This document shows positions 55,195 through 64,000 of a DNA stretch of 64,000 bases, piece by piece (within the stretch, counting starts at the first letter, position 1; each line of letters starts with the position of its first letter). A program made the position numbers and the translations under genes. Below the pieces are notes generated by a model. It did not search any database. It worked only from the letters and a program-made list of their open reading frames with translations, and had not been told where the DNA came from. The DNA is from Prorocentrum cordatum. Lineage: Eukaryota > Sar > Dinophyceae > Prorocentrales > Prorocentraceae. Where the stretch lies: contig CAUYUJ010016879.1 of NCBI GenBank assembly GCA_963575745.1, positions 74,501 through 138,500 on the forward strand, read 5' to 3'.

Positions 55195-56010
55195 CTCTGG
55201 ACTCCGAGCAGCCGCGCTAGAGGTGGTCCAGACCGTTCCGCCTCAGACATCCACGCAACTGTGAGCTCCGAGATGCCGCGCACGTGTGGTCCGGCGCGTG
55301 TCGACCAAGACTAAGGCATCCTCACAACTGTCGTTCCTGAGTTGGCTGGGACTAGGCGCACCGCCTGAGGCATCCTCGCAATTCTAAGCTTCGAGACGCC
55401 GCGCGCGACGTGGTCTGGCCCACTTCGCCTGAGACATCCTCGCAACTCTGAGCTCCGAGATGGCGCGCGAGGATGCGGTCTGGCCCGTTTCGCTTGAGAC
55501 ATCCTCGCAGGTCCAAGCTCCGAGGTGCCGTGCGCGAGGTGCTCCAGCCCGCTTCGTTTGAGACATCCTCGCGAATCAAAACTCCGAGATGCCGTGCGCG
55601 AGATGGCCCAGCCCGTTTCGCTTGAGACATCACTTCAGTTCTGGGCTCCGAGCTGCCGCGCGAGAGGTGGCCCGGCGCGCTCCGTTTGAGACATCCACAC
55701 AACTCCGAGCTCCGAGATGCCGCGCTCGAAATGGTTCGGCGCGTTTCACTTGAGAGATCCTCGCACCCCTGAGCTCCGAGATGCCGCTCAAGGGATGGAT
55801 CGCGGCGTTTCGCTGCCGCGCGCGGTGGTCCAGCCCGCCTCGCTTGAGACGCCCTCGCAGCTCTCAGCGTCGAGAGGCCACGCGAGAGGTGGCCCGGCCC
55901 GTTTCGCCCGGGACATCCTCACAACTCTGGGCCCTGAGCTGCCGCGCGCGAGGTGGTCCGGCGCGTTTCGCCCGAGACATCGTCGTAACTCTGAGCTCCC
56001 ACTGCTGCGC
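55120..56010 (+). repeat. 64-bp satellite, about 14 copies
   Basis: Units of about 64 bases (successive GAGACATCC-type starts at 55431, 55496, 55560, 55624, 55688 and 55752) containing CTCCGAGATGCCGCGCGCG, GGTGGTCCAGCCCGTTTCG and CTTGAGACATCCTCGCAACTC. One 94-base interval marks a partial unit near 55.8 kb. It begins within the upstream end of the helicase remnant. Confidence 0.9.
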
Positions 56011-56149
56011 CTCTCGCTGTCTCCCGCTGCTTCGCGCGCCACTGAGGTCAAGCCCCGTACGCGCAGAAGGCGTCTATACACCACCACCGTGCCAGGCCAG
56101 GGCCGCCCTGGCGCTTGCATGGTGTTATACGCCCTCCTGGCCGAAGCCA

Positions 56150-56365
56150 GGAGGGTCTATAGACCATCCTGGTAAAACAGGGCTAGGATCGGGATAAATC
56201 GCTCCAGAGCGTTCCGGAGCGCTCTGAGAGCGTTCCGGAACGCTCTGGAGCGGCCGCGGCGCCCAATACATCCTCCAAACCCGCCGATTCTCAGAGATTT
56301 CGAGTTATCCCGATCCGATTTTGTCCCGATCTTCGCGTCGTTTTAGGTCTATAGACCATCCTGGG
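56150..56365. repeat. 51-bp palindrome nested in inverted and direct repeats
   Basis: 56201-56251 is a 51-base palindrome (25-base arms, one mismatched pair) made of GCTCCAGAGCGTTCCGGA-type words. Outside it GATCGGGATAA (about 56188) and TTATCCCGATC (about 56306) are inverted. Outside those the direct repeat GGTCTATAGACCATCCTGG occurs at about 56153 and 56347, itself containing the palindrome GGTCTATAGACC. This looks like an insertion flanked by a target duplication, or a structured recombination site. Confidence 0.7.
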
Positions 56366-56567
56366 GGCCAGGAGAGCCCTGGCCTGGCACGGTGGTGGTG
56401 TAGAGATGCCCTCGTCGGACCGCCGCGCCCCTGCTGCGCCTCTGCCGCCTCCTCCCCGTGGCCGCCGCCGCCATCCGTGCCGCCTCGGCATCCGCCAGGC
56501 GCGCCCCGCCTGCCGCCGTCCCCCGGGAACAGCCGGCGCCACGGCTTTCGTGCTTCGAGGCGTTGGC

Positions 56568-56870
56568 GCCCGCGGGCCTCCCGAGCCGAGTGGGCCCTGG
56601 AAACGACGGGGCCGTTTTTGTTACCGGTTCCGGTTTGCCGTTTTTGGTGCCCGTTCCGACGCCGTTGTTTGACCGGTTCCGTCGCCGTTCTTTGACCCGT
56701 TCCGGCTCCGGTTCCAACCCTGGAGCCGTCTTTTTGTTGCCGCTTCCGGTCGCCGTTTTTTTTGCCGCTTCCGTTTTCAAGGGGCATTTTTGGGGGAAAC
56801 GGTGAAAGAACGGCCCTGCCGTTTCCGGGGCCCACAAAAGCTCCCGGGACGTGGGCCCGCGGGCCTCCCG
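56568..56870. mobile_element. TIR element (MITE-like), copy B
   Basis: Homologous to 2251-2515: ends GTGGGCCCTGGAAACG (about 56590) and the inverted CGTTTCCGGGGCCCAC (about 56820-56835), with the same interior CCGTT/CCGGTTCC blocks and the TTTTCAAGGGGCATTTTTGG block. It is flanked by a perfect 16-base direct repeat GCCCGCGGGCCTCCCG at 56568-56583 and 56855-56870. The flank differs from that of copy A, which shows that both copies moved independently. Confidence 0.72.
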
Positions 56871-57575
56871 TGAGCACACTGCAGAAGATGTGGCACGCAG
56901 CCTGGCACAGTCACCCCCCCCCCACCCGGTATGCTATGAGCGCCGTGCTCTCCCGCACGGGGCAGACGTGCGAGCGCGCGGTTGAGCATGCGCTCTGAAA
57001 GTGGTGTTCGTGGACACTGCACCCCAGCTAGAATTTGAGCCGGAGCCGAAAAAGGTCCGTTCAGGGCGCTTCGCCACTACTTGAATCTCCCCCCTCTTTG
57101 CAAAGGAAGCGTGACAACAAAAGACCGGTCAGGCGTGAACCCGACCGCTGCGGGTAAGATTTTTGAGAAACAGGCTGGGGCTTAGAACTAGAATGATGTC
57201 TGCAACCGAATGACACCCAGCGGGGATGTCCGTTACCGCAGCGGCGATAGGACCCGCAGGGGTAGGATTCGCCAGTGGTCGCAGGAACAGCGGCATCGGA
57301 AAATGTTCCTCCTCTGGGTAAAGGAAGCGTGCACACAACATGCCCATTGGATCGCGCTCTTAGCCGCGGGCTCGGCGAGCGCACGAATCGGTCAAGCTGG
57401 CGAAGGGCCACAGCGAAGCGATCGTTGCAAAACCTCCTGGTTCACACGCGCATGTGCGAAAGAAACGTGCACACAACATGCTCCGTCGCCGAGCTCGTGC
57501 TCGCGTGATCGATTCGCGTCGAGCCCGGCCGCCATGGGGAAGTGTTGGGGCGAGGAGGACACGAGGGGTGCGCAC
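56871..57575. other. intron sequence with a twice-repeated GTGCACACAACATGC block
   Basis: CGTGCACACAACATGC with flanking GCGCTC/GAGCTC and ATCG words occurs at about 57329 and 57467. No gene is recognised; in the CUB-gene model this is the first part of the large intron. Confidence 0.45.
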
Positions 57576-58045
57576 CAGCGACTCGGCGCACAGCCTCCAG
57601 CCGCTCCGGGTCCCCTCGTGGTCGGAGGACCACGTCACGCTCGACAGGGGCGTGACGCCCGTGGGGCCGCTTGTCCCGTAGTATCTCTTCCCGTTGACGA
57701 GGAGGTAGTCGAAGTACGACTCCACGTCGAAGCTCTCCACCTGGATGGGCGCCGCAAGCGCCAGGTTGACCTCAAGGGTGCACGCCTGGCTCGAGCCGTA
57801 GTTCTGTGGGTAGTTGGGGCTCTCCACGCAGCTGCCATTCACCGTGCACGCGCCGCTGGCTGCGGCCCACATCTGCGCCAGCGCGGGCGTCGCCGGCGGG
57901 GGCGTGGGCGGCACGTCCGTCAGCGGAGGGGAGGGCGTCGGCACCGCGTCGGCGCACAGCCTCCAGCCGAGGCGGGCGTAGTCGTTGTCGGAGGACCAGT
58001 ATATGCTCGTGGACGGTGTGATGTTTTGTGGACCAATCCGCCAGC
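57576..58045 (-). CDS. CUB-domain exon (end of CUB 1, linker, CUB 2)
   Basis: 156 codons after a split Gly codon. It opens with the C-terminal third of one CUB (GPQNITPSTSIYWSSD, GWRLCAD), a proline/threonine linker (PTPSPPLTDVPPTPPPATP), then a full CUB: GACTVNGSCVESPNYPQNYG, the hydrophobic core around DYLLVNGKRYYG, TWSSDHEG and GWRLCAE. Acceptor GGCAG at 58046-58050. The donor is taken as CTG/GTGCGC at 57575, phase 0, matching the phase-0 start of the exon at 44686. The repeated WSSD...GWRLCA ends indicate tandem CUBs made by internal duplication. Probably extracellular; earlier exons with the signal peptide are not in evidence. Confidence 0.8.
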
Positions 58046-58794
58046 CTGCCTCCTAAGCTCGGGCGCGTCATTGTGCTTAGTAGCTGTCTCGTGTGGCTGC
58101 TGCAGTTTCCCCAGGGCGGCCCCCCCTCCCGGCAACCTTACCAACAAGGGACCTGACACCCTATCGTTTTCCTCCCCTGCCCACTCAAGGCCCCAGGACG
58201 AGCCAAGCGCCCTGATGGCTTCCTTGTTGCTCGATGGTCTCCAAAATGGCCCCCAGAGGGCCCGAAAGGCCCCAAATAGTACTCCAAGGGGACCCCAGCG
58301 GCTCCCAGAAGACCCATGGATATCTCCAGGATGGATAAAAAGAGGGCCCAGGTGGTGTCGAGCACTGTCTGCTTCCTTGACGTCGCTTCTCCCGCCAGCT
58401 CGCCTGGGCAGTGCTTCTGGATGGGCTGGTGAGGATACGGGAGGCGTCAAGGATGCGAGGGGCGCCCTGCGGGCCGCGTGGGGGGCACCTGGCCGAAGTG
58501 TTCGCTGGCTGGCGAGCTGGCAGAGCAGCCGCACAGCCTCGACCAGGAAAGGCCTCCGAACGGGCCCGAGGGGGGCCTCGAGCCGGCCCGGGATGGCTTC
58601 CAGATGTTCCAGGAGGAGGAGGAGGAGGAGGAGGAGGAGGAGGAGGAGGAGAAGGAGGACCTCACGCAGATGGCTTCACGGTGTCGCACGGTAGCCACGG
58701 ATGGCCTCCACGAGGGAGCCCGATCGCCCAAGAGGGCCTCGGAGAGCTGCCAGACTGCCTTCAACAGGGTCCAGGAACACCAGTGACGGCTCTT
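58046..58794. repeat. CCAAGA remnants and (GGA)n
   Basis: 58225-58335 is CCAAGA-like DNA, 58606-58660 is (GGA)n, and the remainder is complex. No exon for the start of CUB 1 was found here. Confidence 0.55.
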
Positions 58795-59420
58795 CCCGAC
58801 CATCATGTGGTGCCGGGTCCTTGTTGTGACGAGACAGAACCCCGCGTCTCCTTTCCCCCTCCTCCCCCTCCCCCTCCTCCCTCCTCCCACCATCATCATC
58901 GTCATCACCATCTCCTTCTACACCACAGGCCACCCAAACATTTATGTGTGGTGGGCGTCCTGGGCGATTCCACCAAAGGCGCAGCAGCGAGCGAACGAGA
59001 CACACGGGAGAGAGAGAGAGAGAGAGAGAAAGGAGGAGGAGGACCCAACGCACCCACACAACACCGAGGAGGAGAGAAAGAGAAAGAGGGAGAGGAGGGC
59101 AGGCCAGAAAAAGACGTGAGCCGACACGATTGCGGCGCATCGGCGAGACCGCGACGGCCCTCGGTTCCACCAGAGATGAGATGTGCAAACACGGCCATCT
59201 CCTGCTACACCCCAGGCCACCCAAACATTTATGCGTGCTGGGCGTCCCGGGCGATTCCAACAAAGGCGCATCAGCCAGCGAACGAGACACACGGGAGAAA
59301 GAGAGAGAGAGAGAGGAGGAGGACCCAAGGCACCCGCACAACACCGAGGAGGAGACCCGAGCCCGAGAGGAGAAGTGGCGACGGCAAGACGGCGCCGAGA
59401 TTACAGAAGCTTAAACAACA
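58795..59420. repeat. dispersed core copy 5 and a 287-bp-offset tandem duplication
   Basis: GACCATCATGTGGTGCCGGG at 58797 begins a copy of the dispersed core, followed by a C/T tract. Then a block with GGCCACCCAAACATTTATG, GGGCGATTCCA.CAAAGGCGCA and GCGAACGAGACACACGGGAG is present twice (about 58905-59085 and 59192-59372), each ending in an AG/GGA-rich microsatellite. Confidence 0.75.
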
Positions 59421-59522
59421 AAATAAACAGAATAGGCAGAGGCAGAACATTAGCGGGAGTACTTACCGGAGACAGGACAGGCAAGGGAAACCAAACGCTT
59501 GAAGCCCTGAAAGCCAGCTCGC

Positions 59523-60225
59523 CTAGATAATTAAATCGGAAAAAATGCAAAATTTAGCAGGGTAAGGATCGGCAAGGCGGGTCCAAAGGATCCCAGAGAC
59601 AGGGCCCAAGCCAGAAAGGACAGTGTGGGGCTTGTCAGAAAAAGAACATAAACCCTTCCTACCACAGCATCGCGGCCTCAGGAGAACGTCTGGGCGATGT
59701 CGGGCCCAGCAAGCGATCCGCGTGAACCGTCTCCAGCGGGCCCCGAACGCCCACATGTCGAGGTCGAACGACACGGCATCGTGGGCCCTGAACAGGGCCT
59801 TCAAGGCGGGCGTGCTCCAAACCCAGGAGCTACCAGGGTTCTCGAGGTAGACCGGGGCACCAAGGGAGCGGGCCAGCGCGATCAAACCCAGGGCGAACCC
59901 AAGCTGCTTGTTCCCTAGGTCGACGGCCGCCTGTAGCTGAGAGGTTCGGCAGCCCCCGAACGTAGTCCCTCGAGCAGATGGTGCACCAAGACGACCCCGG
60001 TGGCCCATGTCTGGCCTGGCTCCAGGACGAGCACGGCAGCGCAATCCAAAGAGCGACGGCGACTCCACAACGAACCCACCGACGAACGACCTGACGAACA
60101 TCAGGATGGTCGAGATCGAACCACGGTTTTGAAGCGAAGTCCATCGGCAGAGCGGCGACTCCGCGGCGCCGAAGCGCCGCGGACAGGCGCCCTGTGCCGG
60201 CGAACAGCTCCAGCACCGTAGTCCG
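59523..60225 (-). pseudogene. C5-cytosine-methyltransferase-like domain of the retroelement (frameshifted)
   Basis: Frame 1 (60216 to about 59995): LELFAGTGRLSAALRRRGV is the SAM-binding motif I, and IALPCSSWSQAR is a motif IV with the Pro-Cys of C5-methyltransferases. The frame then changes, and frame 2 (about 60000 to 59523) continues with LQAAVDLGNKQLGFALGLIA, VYLENPGSSWVW at about 59850-59836 (an ENP in the place of the ENV motif VI) and FTRIACWARH, to a TAA-type stop at 59523. No target-recognition domain or CXXC is seen. Related methyltransferase-like domains are known as passengers of retrotransposons; whether it modified DNA cannot be told. The frameshift suggests decay or an assembly error. 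Confidence 0.7.
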
Positions 60226-60403
60226 GGACGGGCCCTGGTGACGCTTGAAGCTTGCATGAAGCTCCTTGAGGAGGTGACAATGAATTGACTCCGTCGAGGG
60301 CCCACCCTTGGTCGGGCCTGCAAGCTCAATTGCTCGCGACAGGTCAGGCCGAGCTCGGGCCGCAGCGCGCCCTGCCGGAAAATCCGCGGCAGGGCGGCGT
60401 CCA

Positions 60404-61314
60404 TCACCTGGCCGAAAGAGGTCGCTGGAGGCCGATGCGCAGCAGCTCGGTCAGGCTGCGGACCTGCTCGGCATACCACTTTAGGTCTCGGTCGGAGGCC
60501 CAGCCGCCGCGCTGCCGAGAGTCGAGCGCCGCCCGCCTCTTTGCCAAGAAATCGTACGAGGCGCCCCCGCGATGTAGTCCGCAAGCTGAGACTGGGACGT
60601 CGTTCTGCACCAGCGCACAGGCGGCCACATTCATGCACCTGCCGAGCAAGGATGGCGGGAGGGACCAAATCCGCGGTGTCCCCGGCGGCGCTCGGCGCCA
60701 ACAGCCGAGGAGTACGGGGACGAGGGAGGTGACAGTGTCGATCACCACTGTGAGGTCCCAGAGGCATGTCCTCCCGGGCCGCCCCAGCTCGCCGGGATAC
60801 AGCAGCAGCGCGGCGAGACCCTCGCCCGCGGCGCCCGCCGCGACGGGGGGGGCGACCTGCATCGCCGTCAACTGGTCGTACTCTGATGGCCTGAGGTAGC
60901 ACGCGAAACTGGGCATCACGGCGAAAGCCTGCACGACCTGGCCACAGTGCAGCGTCGCGCCAGCCAGCGCCGTCACGAGAACCCGCGGCGGCGGCATGCG
61001 CACCTGGCGGAGGGCGCACTTCCCCCGCCCCGCCAGACTGCGCGGGGCTCGGCAGAGCGTCTGGCCGCCCCAGCGGCCGAACAGCGGCAGGAAGGACTTC
61101 AGCGGAGCCAGCAGGCACGAGGAATCGCCCCCGCTGTGGCGCCGTGAAAGCACAGGTAGTCAAAGTAGGTCGCCACTGTCCAATCCAGCAGATCCAGGCT
61201 GATCCAGTCCAGGCGGAGCTGGGCACGCCATTCGGCGAGGGCGCCCGCCCTCCGCGGGTAGCCCCTCAGCGCGGCCGCGCTGACGGACCTCTGCTCGGGG
61301 CAGGTGATCACCAT
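60404..61314 (-). pseudogene. tyrosine recombinase domain of the retroelement (one frameshift)
   Basis: The N-terminal SAM-like part is at 61314-61100 (AALRGYPRRAGALAEWRAQL, DLLDWTVATYFDYL). After a frame change near 61130 the catalytic part runs to 60404. Catalytic signatures: ACYLRPSEYDQL (box I Arg), GLHRGGASYDFLAKRR (H-x-x-R-type box II) and GGWASDRDLKWYAEQ (Trp and the nucleophilic Tyr). All expected catalytic residues appear present, so only the frameshift disables it. Tyrosine recombinases replace DDE integrases in DIRS, Ngaro and PAT retroelements, which suits its position downstream of RT/RNase H. Confidence 0.75.
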
Positions 61315-61328
61315 CAGGAGCTCCCTTC

Positions 61329-63160
61329 TCAGGGCCCCCCGCTGACGCGCACCAGGCGCCAGCGGGGCGACGGCTGGCCCCAGCGCCAGCTACCAGGGGG
61401 GCGGGCTAAAAACAGGGGGCGCAACCTCTCGGCATTGGAGGCCGAGCCGAGCGCCCCAGCCTCCCCGCAGCAAAGTCGAGGATCATGGAGGCGGTCACCA
61501 AGAGCAGCAGGAACCTCGGCGTCAACGGACTTGATGTAGCGGAGCCCGCGCGACGGCGCATCCAAGGGGTTGAGCTCGCTGGGGGCCCACCCAGCGAATA
61601 CGTGGAACCTGCAGGCCAGGGAGTACGCGCAGATCTCCTGGAGGACTCTGCGCTGCTGGGGCGAGGCCCCCCAGCCTCTCCCGATGGCAAGGGCGAGCGG
61701 CACGTTCTCGACCAGGCACGCGATCTTCTTCCCGAAGGCGCCCGCTGCCCTGAGCTGGCGACGCAGCGCGGACGCGACGGCGAGGCCCCCTGCACGGTAG
61801 ATGTCGAAGGAGTACCTCCACGGGAACGAGCGCGCGATGACCCAGCCGCCCTCGGAGAGGAGGTCCGGGTCGACCTCGCCGAAGGACTCGCCCCAGTTCT
61901 TGGCCTCGTCCGCCGGCAGGCTGGCAGGGTCACGAAGCACCGCGCCAGGAGAGCCAGGCCCCAGGGCGTGGTCGAGCGCGCGAGCTGACTCCTCGAAGAG
62001 GCATCGCCACTTCTCCGCCGCGCGGCCGATCTCGGCCACCACGTCGCGGTCGCAGCGGCGGCGGCAGACCCCGCAACCCCAGCCAGAGGCGTCGCTGGCG
62101 GTGACCTCGTCGCGCCAGCCCTCGTTGGCGAAGACGACAAAGAGCGGCAGCAGCGAGCGGACATGCCGGAGCTCGCGCCGCACCGATGGCCAGAGCGGCA
62201 ACGCCTCGTCCTTCGCGGAAGCAATGAAGGCGTAGACTGGGTCGAAGATGGCCAGGGAGCACCTCTTGAGCAGCATGACCCAAATGCAATGGCCCACGAC
62301 GATCTCCAAGATGGACCCGCGAACCCTCGGCCGTCGGAGCAGCTCCTCGATGGCGAATCGGAGACGCCAGCCTCGGCGCGCAGAGACCCGCACCCAGCGG
62401 CGATGAACGTCAAGCTCGAGCCCCACGAAGCTGGTCGACCTGGTTGCCTCGACCTGCTCGTGGAGGACAAAGCTGAGGGTGGAGAGCCCCCGCTCAACCT
62501 TGCGGCCCGCGGACTGAACCTTGGCTCGCCGCGGGCCAGCGACAAGGTAGCTGTCGACGCACGCGGCGCCCGCGACAGGCAGCTGGGGCGCAAGAACCAC
62601 GCCGCGGCTGCGGTCGCGGACCCGCTGCGCGGGGCCGACGCGGGCATGGGCGAGAGCGGCCCCCGAGACGCACTGGCAGAGGTGCAACGCCCAGGACCAG
62701 CCCATCGGCAGGATGGCGAGCTCGGGGGGCAACCACTCGGACTCGTGAATCGCGACGCCGTCGAGCTCAGAAATGCCAGGGAGCCCAGCGCGAACAGGCG
62801 GCAGAGAGAAGCACTCACAGAGGCCCTCGGGGACCTGATGGCGTAGAAGGTGTTGGAGATGCCCCCGCCGCTGAACCACGCGCCCCCGCCGCCCTGCGCC
62901 CCCATGCAAGCGCAGGCGCTGCCGCTGGGCAGCTCGGCGCAGGGAGGCGACCTAAAACGCGCGTTGCAGACGCGGGTGTCGAAGATGAGCCGCTCCGGGC
63001 CCGAGGAGCCCACGGCGGCCCCGAGCTGGAGAAAGGCGCAACATGCCCCTGCCCAGGAGCTCACTGATGAACTCCCCGTAGGTGGAAGGGTGTCGAAGCT
63101 TAGGATCGACGCAGGCTTGAGAGAGTCCGAGGTCTCGTCGAAGGGCCCCCCAGTCCTGCA
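61329..63160 (-). pseudogene. reverse transcriptase and RNase H domains (frameshifted)
   Basis: The RT starts in one frame (HPSTYGEFISELLGRGMLRL, about 63090), shifts (RLIFDTRVCNARFRSPPC at about 62980, then GGISNTFYAI, motif A region) and shifts again near 62845 into a 526-codon frame ending at 61329. There: LPMGWSWALHLCQ (motif B, residues 66-78) and CVDSYLV (residues 117-123), where YxDD is expected at the catalytic site, so the second Asp is Ser. RNase H follows: TASDASGWGCG (about residue 270) and the closing WAPSELNPLDAPSR. At least two frameshifts and the altered catalytic site argue for a dead copy, unless this family uses a variant motif. Confidence 0.78.
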
Positions 63161-63958
63161 GCCACAAGCGGTCGGCCTCCAGATGGGCGCCACGCAGCGC
63201 AACAGGCGCCGAGCCGCCAGAAGGCCAGGACACCAGGCCCTTGCTGCAGGAGACCACGTTGCCACGCCCCACGGAGTAGAGCGGGCAGCTGGAGCAGAGG
63301 TCGGAGAGCGAACGGGAACGCGATATGCCAGCTGGCGGGCCGCCGAACTGGACATGCTGCGCAACAGTGCCGTCGAGCGACCGCTGGCGAAGAACTGAAG
63401 GGCGCTTCCGAGTTGGCGGCGCCCCGCCCCCACCAAGCCAGTTGATCGCCTGGATGCCATCGTTGGCCCAGTCAATCCGAGCCAGAGCACCGCCGAGACC
63501 GCCAGCCTCTGGGGGAACCTCGCGAGGTAGTAGAGGAAGGGGAAGAGCGCTTCGCTGACGACTGGCGGCCATGGGCTGCCAGGAGCGAGAGGCCAAAAAG
63601 AAGTCCTCCAGGATGGCCGACGTCCTGGCGACCGCTGCACAAACGCCGATGGGCGCCAGCTGGGACTTCGTAGCCTGGCCAACGCAACTGTCCTGCGCAC
63701 CGCCACGGCCACCAGCGGGCGGGTGGAGCAGCTGCCGCTCCTGGCGCGCCTGGCGGCGCTCCTTCGCGATGGCCGACCCGGCAGCCAGCTGCTTCCAGAT
63801 CCACTCGGACAGGGCAAAGTAGACCATGAGCTCTCTGGTGGACTGCGTCCCCCTGAAGAAAACTGCCTATCACCGCCACTGCCAAGCGACCGTGAGAAGA
63901 CCAACTTGTCTGCGCACCGCCCTTCGTAGAACTGACGCTGCCGCGCGACCAGCCGCAT
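63160..63958 (-). pseudogene. N-terminal region of the retroelement polyprotein
   Basis: The minus-strand frame 63827-62952 carries the segment upstream of the RT: ARIDWANDGIQAINWLGG, LCSSCPLYSVGRGNVVSCSK, LVSWPSGGSAPVALRGAH and EADRLWLQDWGALRRDLG. Balanced composition distinguishes it from the overlapping frames. It is the conserved linker that precedes the RT in this type of element; no zinc knuckle or protease is seen. The element continues beyond 64000, so its 5' end and terminal repeats are not visible. Confidence 0.55.
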
Positions 63959-64000
63959 GGGGGCCAGGTTCGCCCCGTCGAGCTGGTTGAATGATTGGGC

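Noticed and set aside
57210-58694. 494-codon plus-strand open frame
   Set aside because: Antisense to the clear CUB exon at 57576-58045 and low in plausible composition.

Overview
The window looks like nuclear DNA of a dinoflagellate. The evidence is: (i) BspA-type LRR_5 ectodomain exons followed by Cys-rich and multi-pass membrane exons, a protein type common in dinoflagellates; (ii) introns whose best-fitting donors are mostly GC rather than GT, a known dinoflagellate habit; (iii) a tyrosine-recombinase retroelement with a cytosine-methyltransferase-like domain; (iv) a sea of GC-rich minisatellites, trinucleotide arrays and CCAAGA-type low-complexity DNA with only a few percent coding; (v) every recognisable gene on the minus strand, as in one-directional dinoflagellate gene blocks. 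The species cannot be fixed from sequence alone; a Prorocentrum- or Polarella-like genome is a guess.

Layout, right to left, which is the direction of transcription. 63.96-59.5 kb: a decayed DIRS-like retroelement in the order N-terminal region, RT, RNase H, tyrosine recombinase, C5-methyltransferase-like domain, broken by several frameshifts; its 5' end lies outside the window. 58.05-57.58 kb and 44.69-44.47 kb: two exons carrying CUB domains with matching intron phases, probably one secreted or surface CUB protein with an intron of about 13 kb. Inside that intron: a degraded UPF1-like SF1 helicase (55.2-53.7 kb), a 64-bp satellite, a 51-bp palindrome, a TIR element, GC-rich DNA without recognised genes, and tetranucleotide and trinucleotide arrays. 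42.8-38.9 kb: a second, more decayed RT/recombinase element of another subfamily. 35.88-2.6 kb: a six-exon gene of about 33 kb whose exons join without phase conflict into a partial 1,591-residue protein (about 30 LRR_5 repeats, Cys-rich stalk, about eight membrane segments, cytosolic tail with a degenerate EF-hand).

The introns of the LRR gene hold most of the repeat landscape: a 4.5-kb inverted composite of 90-bp satellites (10.6-15.2 kb), two 28-bp-type GAGAAAACGAGACC arrays, a 1.15-kb tandem duplication with 73/95-bp units, CCAAGA-type arrays in both orientations, and several inverted-repeat (MITE-like) elements. Long open frames in these arrays exist because the unit lengths (for example 90 bp) are multiples of three; they are not genes.

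Together the functional content points to cell-surface recognition or adhesion (LRR and CUB ectodomains) embedded in retroelement and satellite debris. No tRNA, rRNA, spliced-leader gene or CRISPR array was recognised. Exon limits, motif readings and repeat units were read by eye; no alignment or database search was run.
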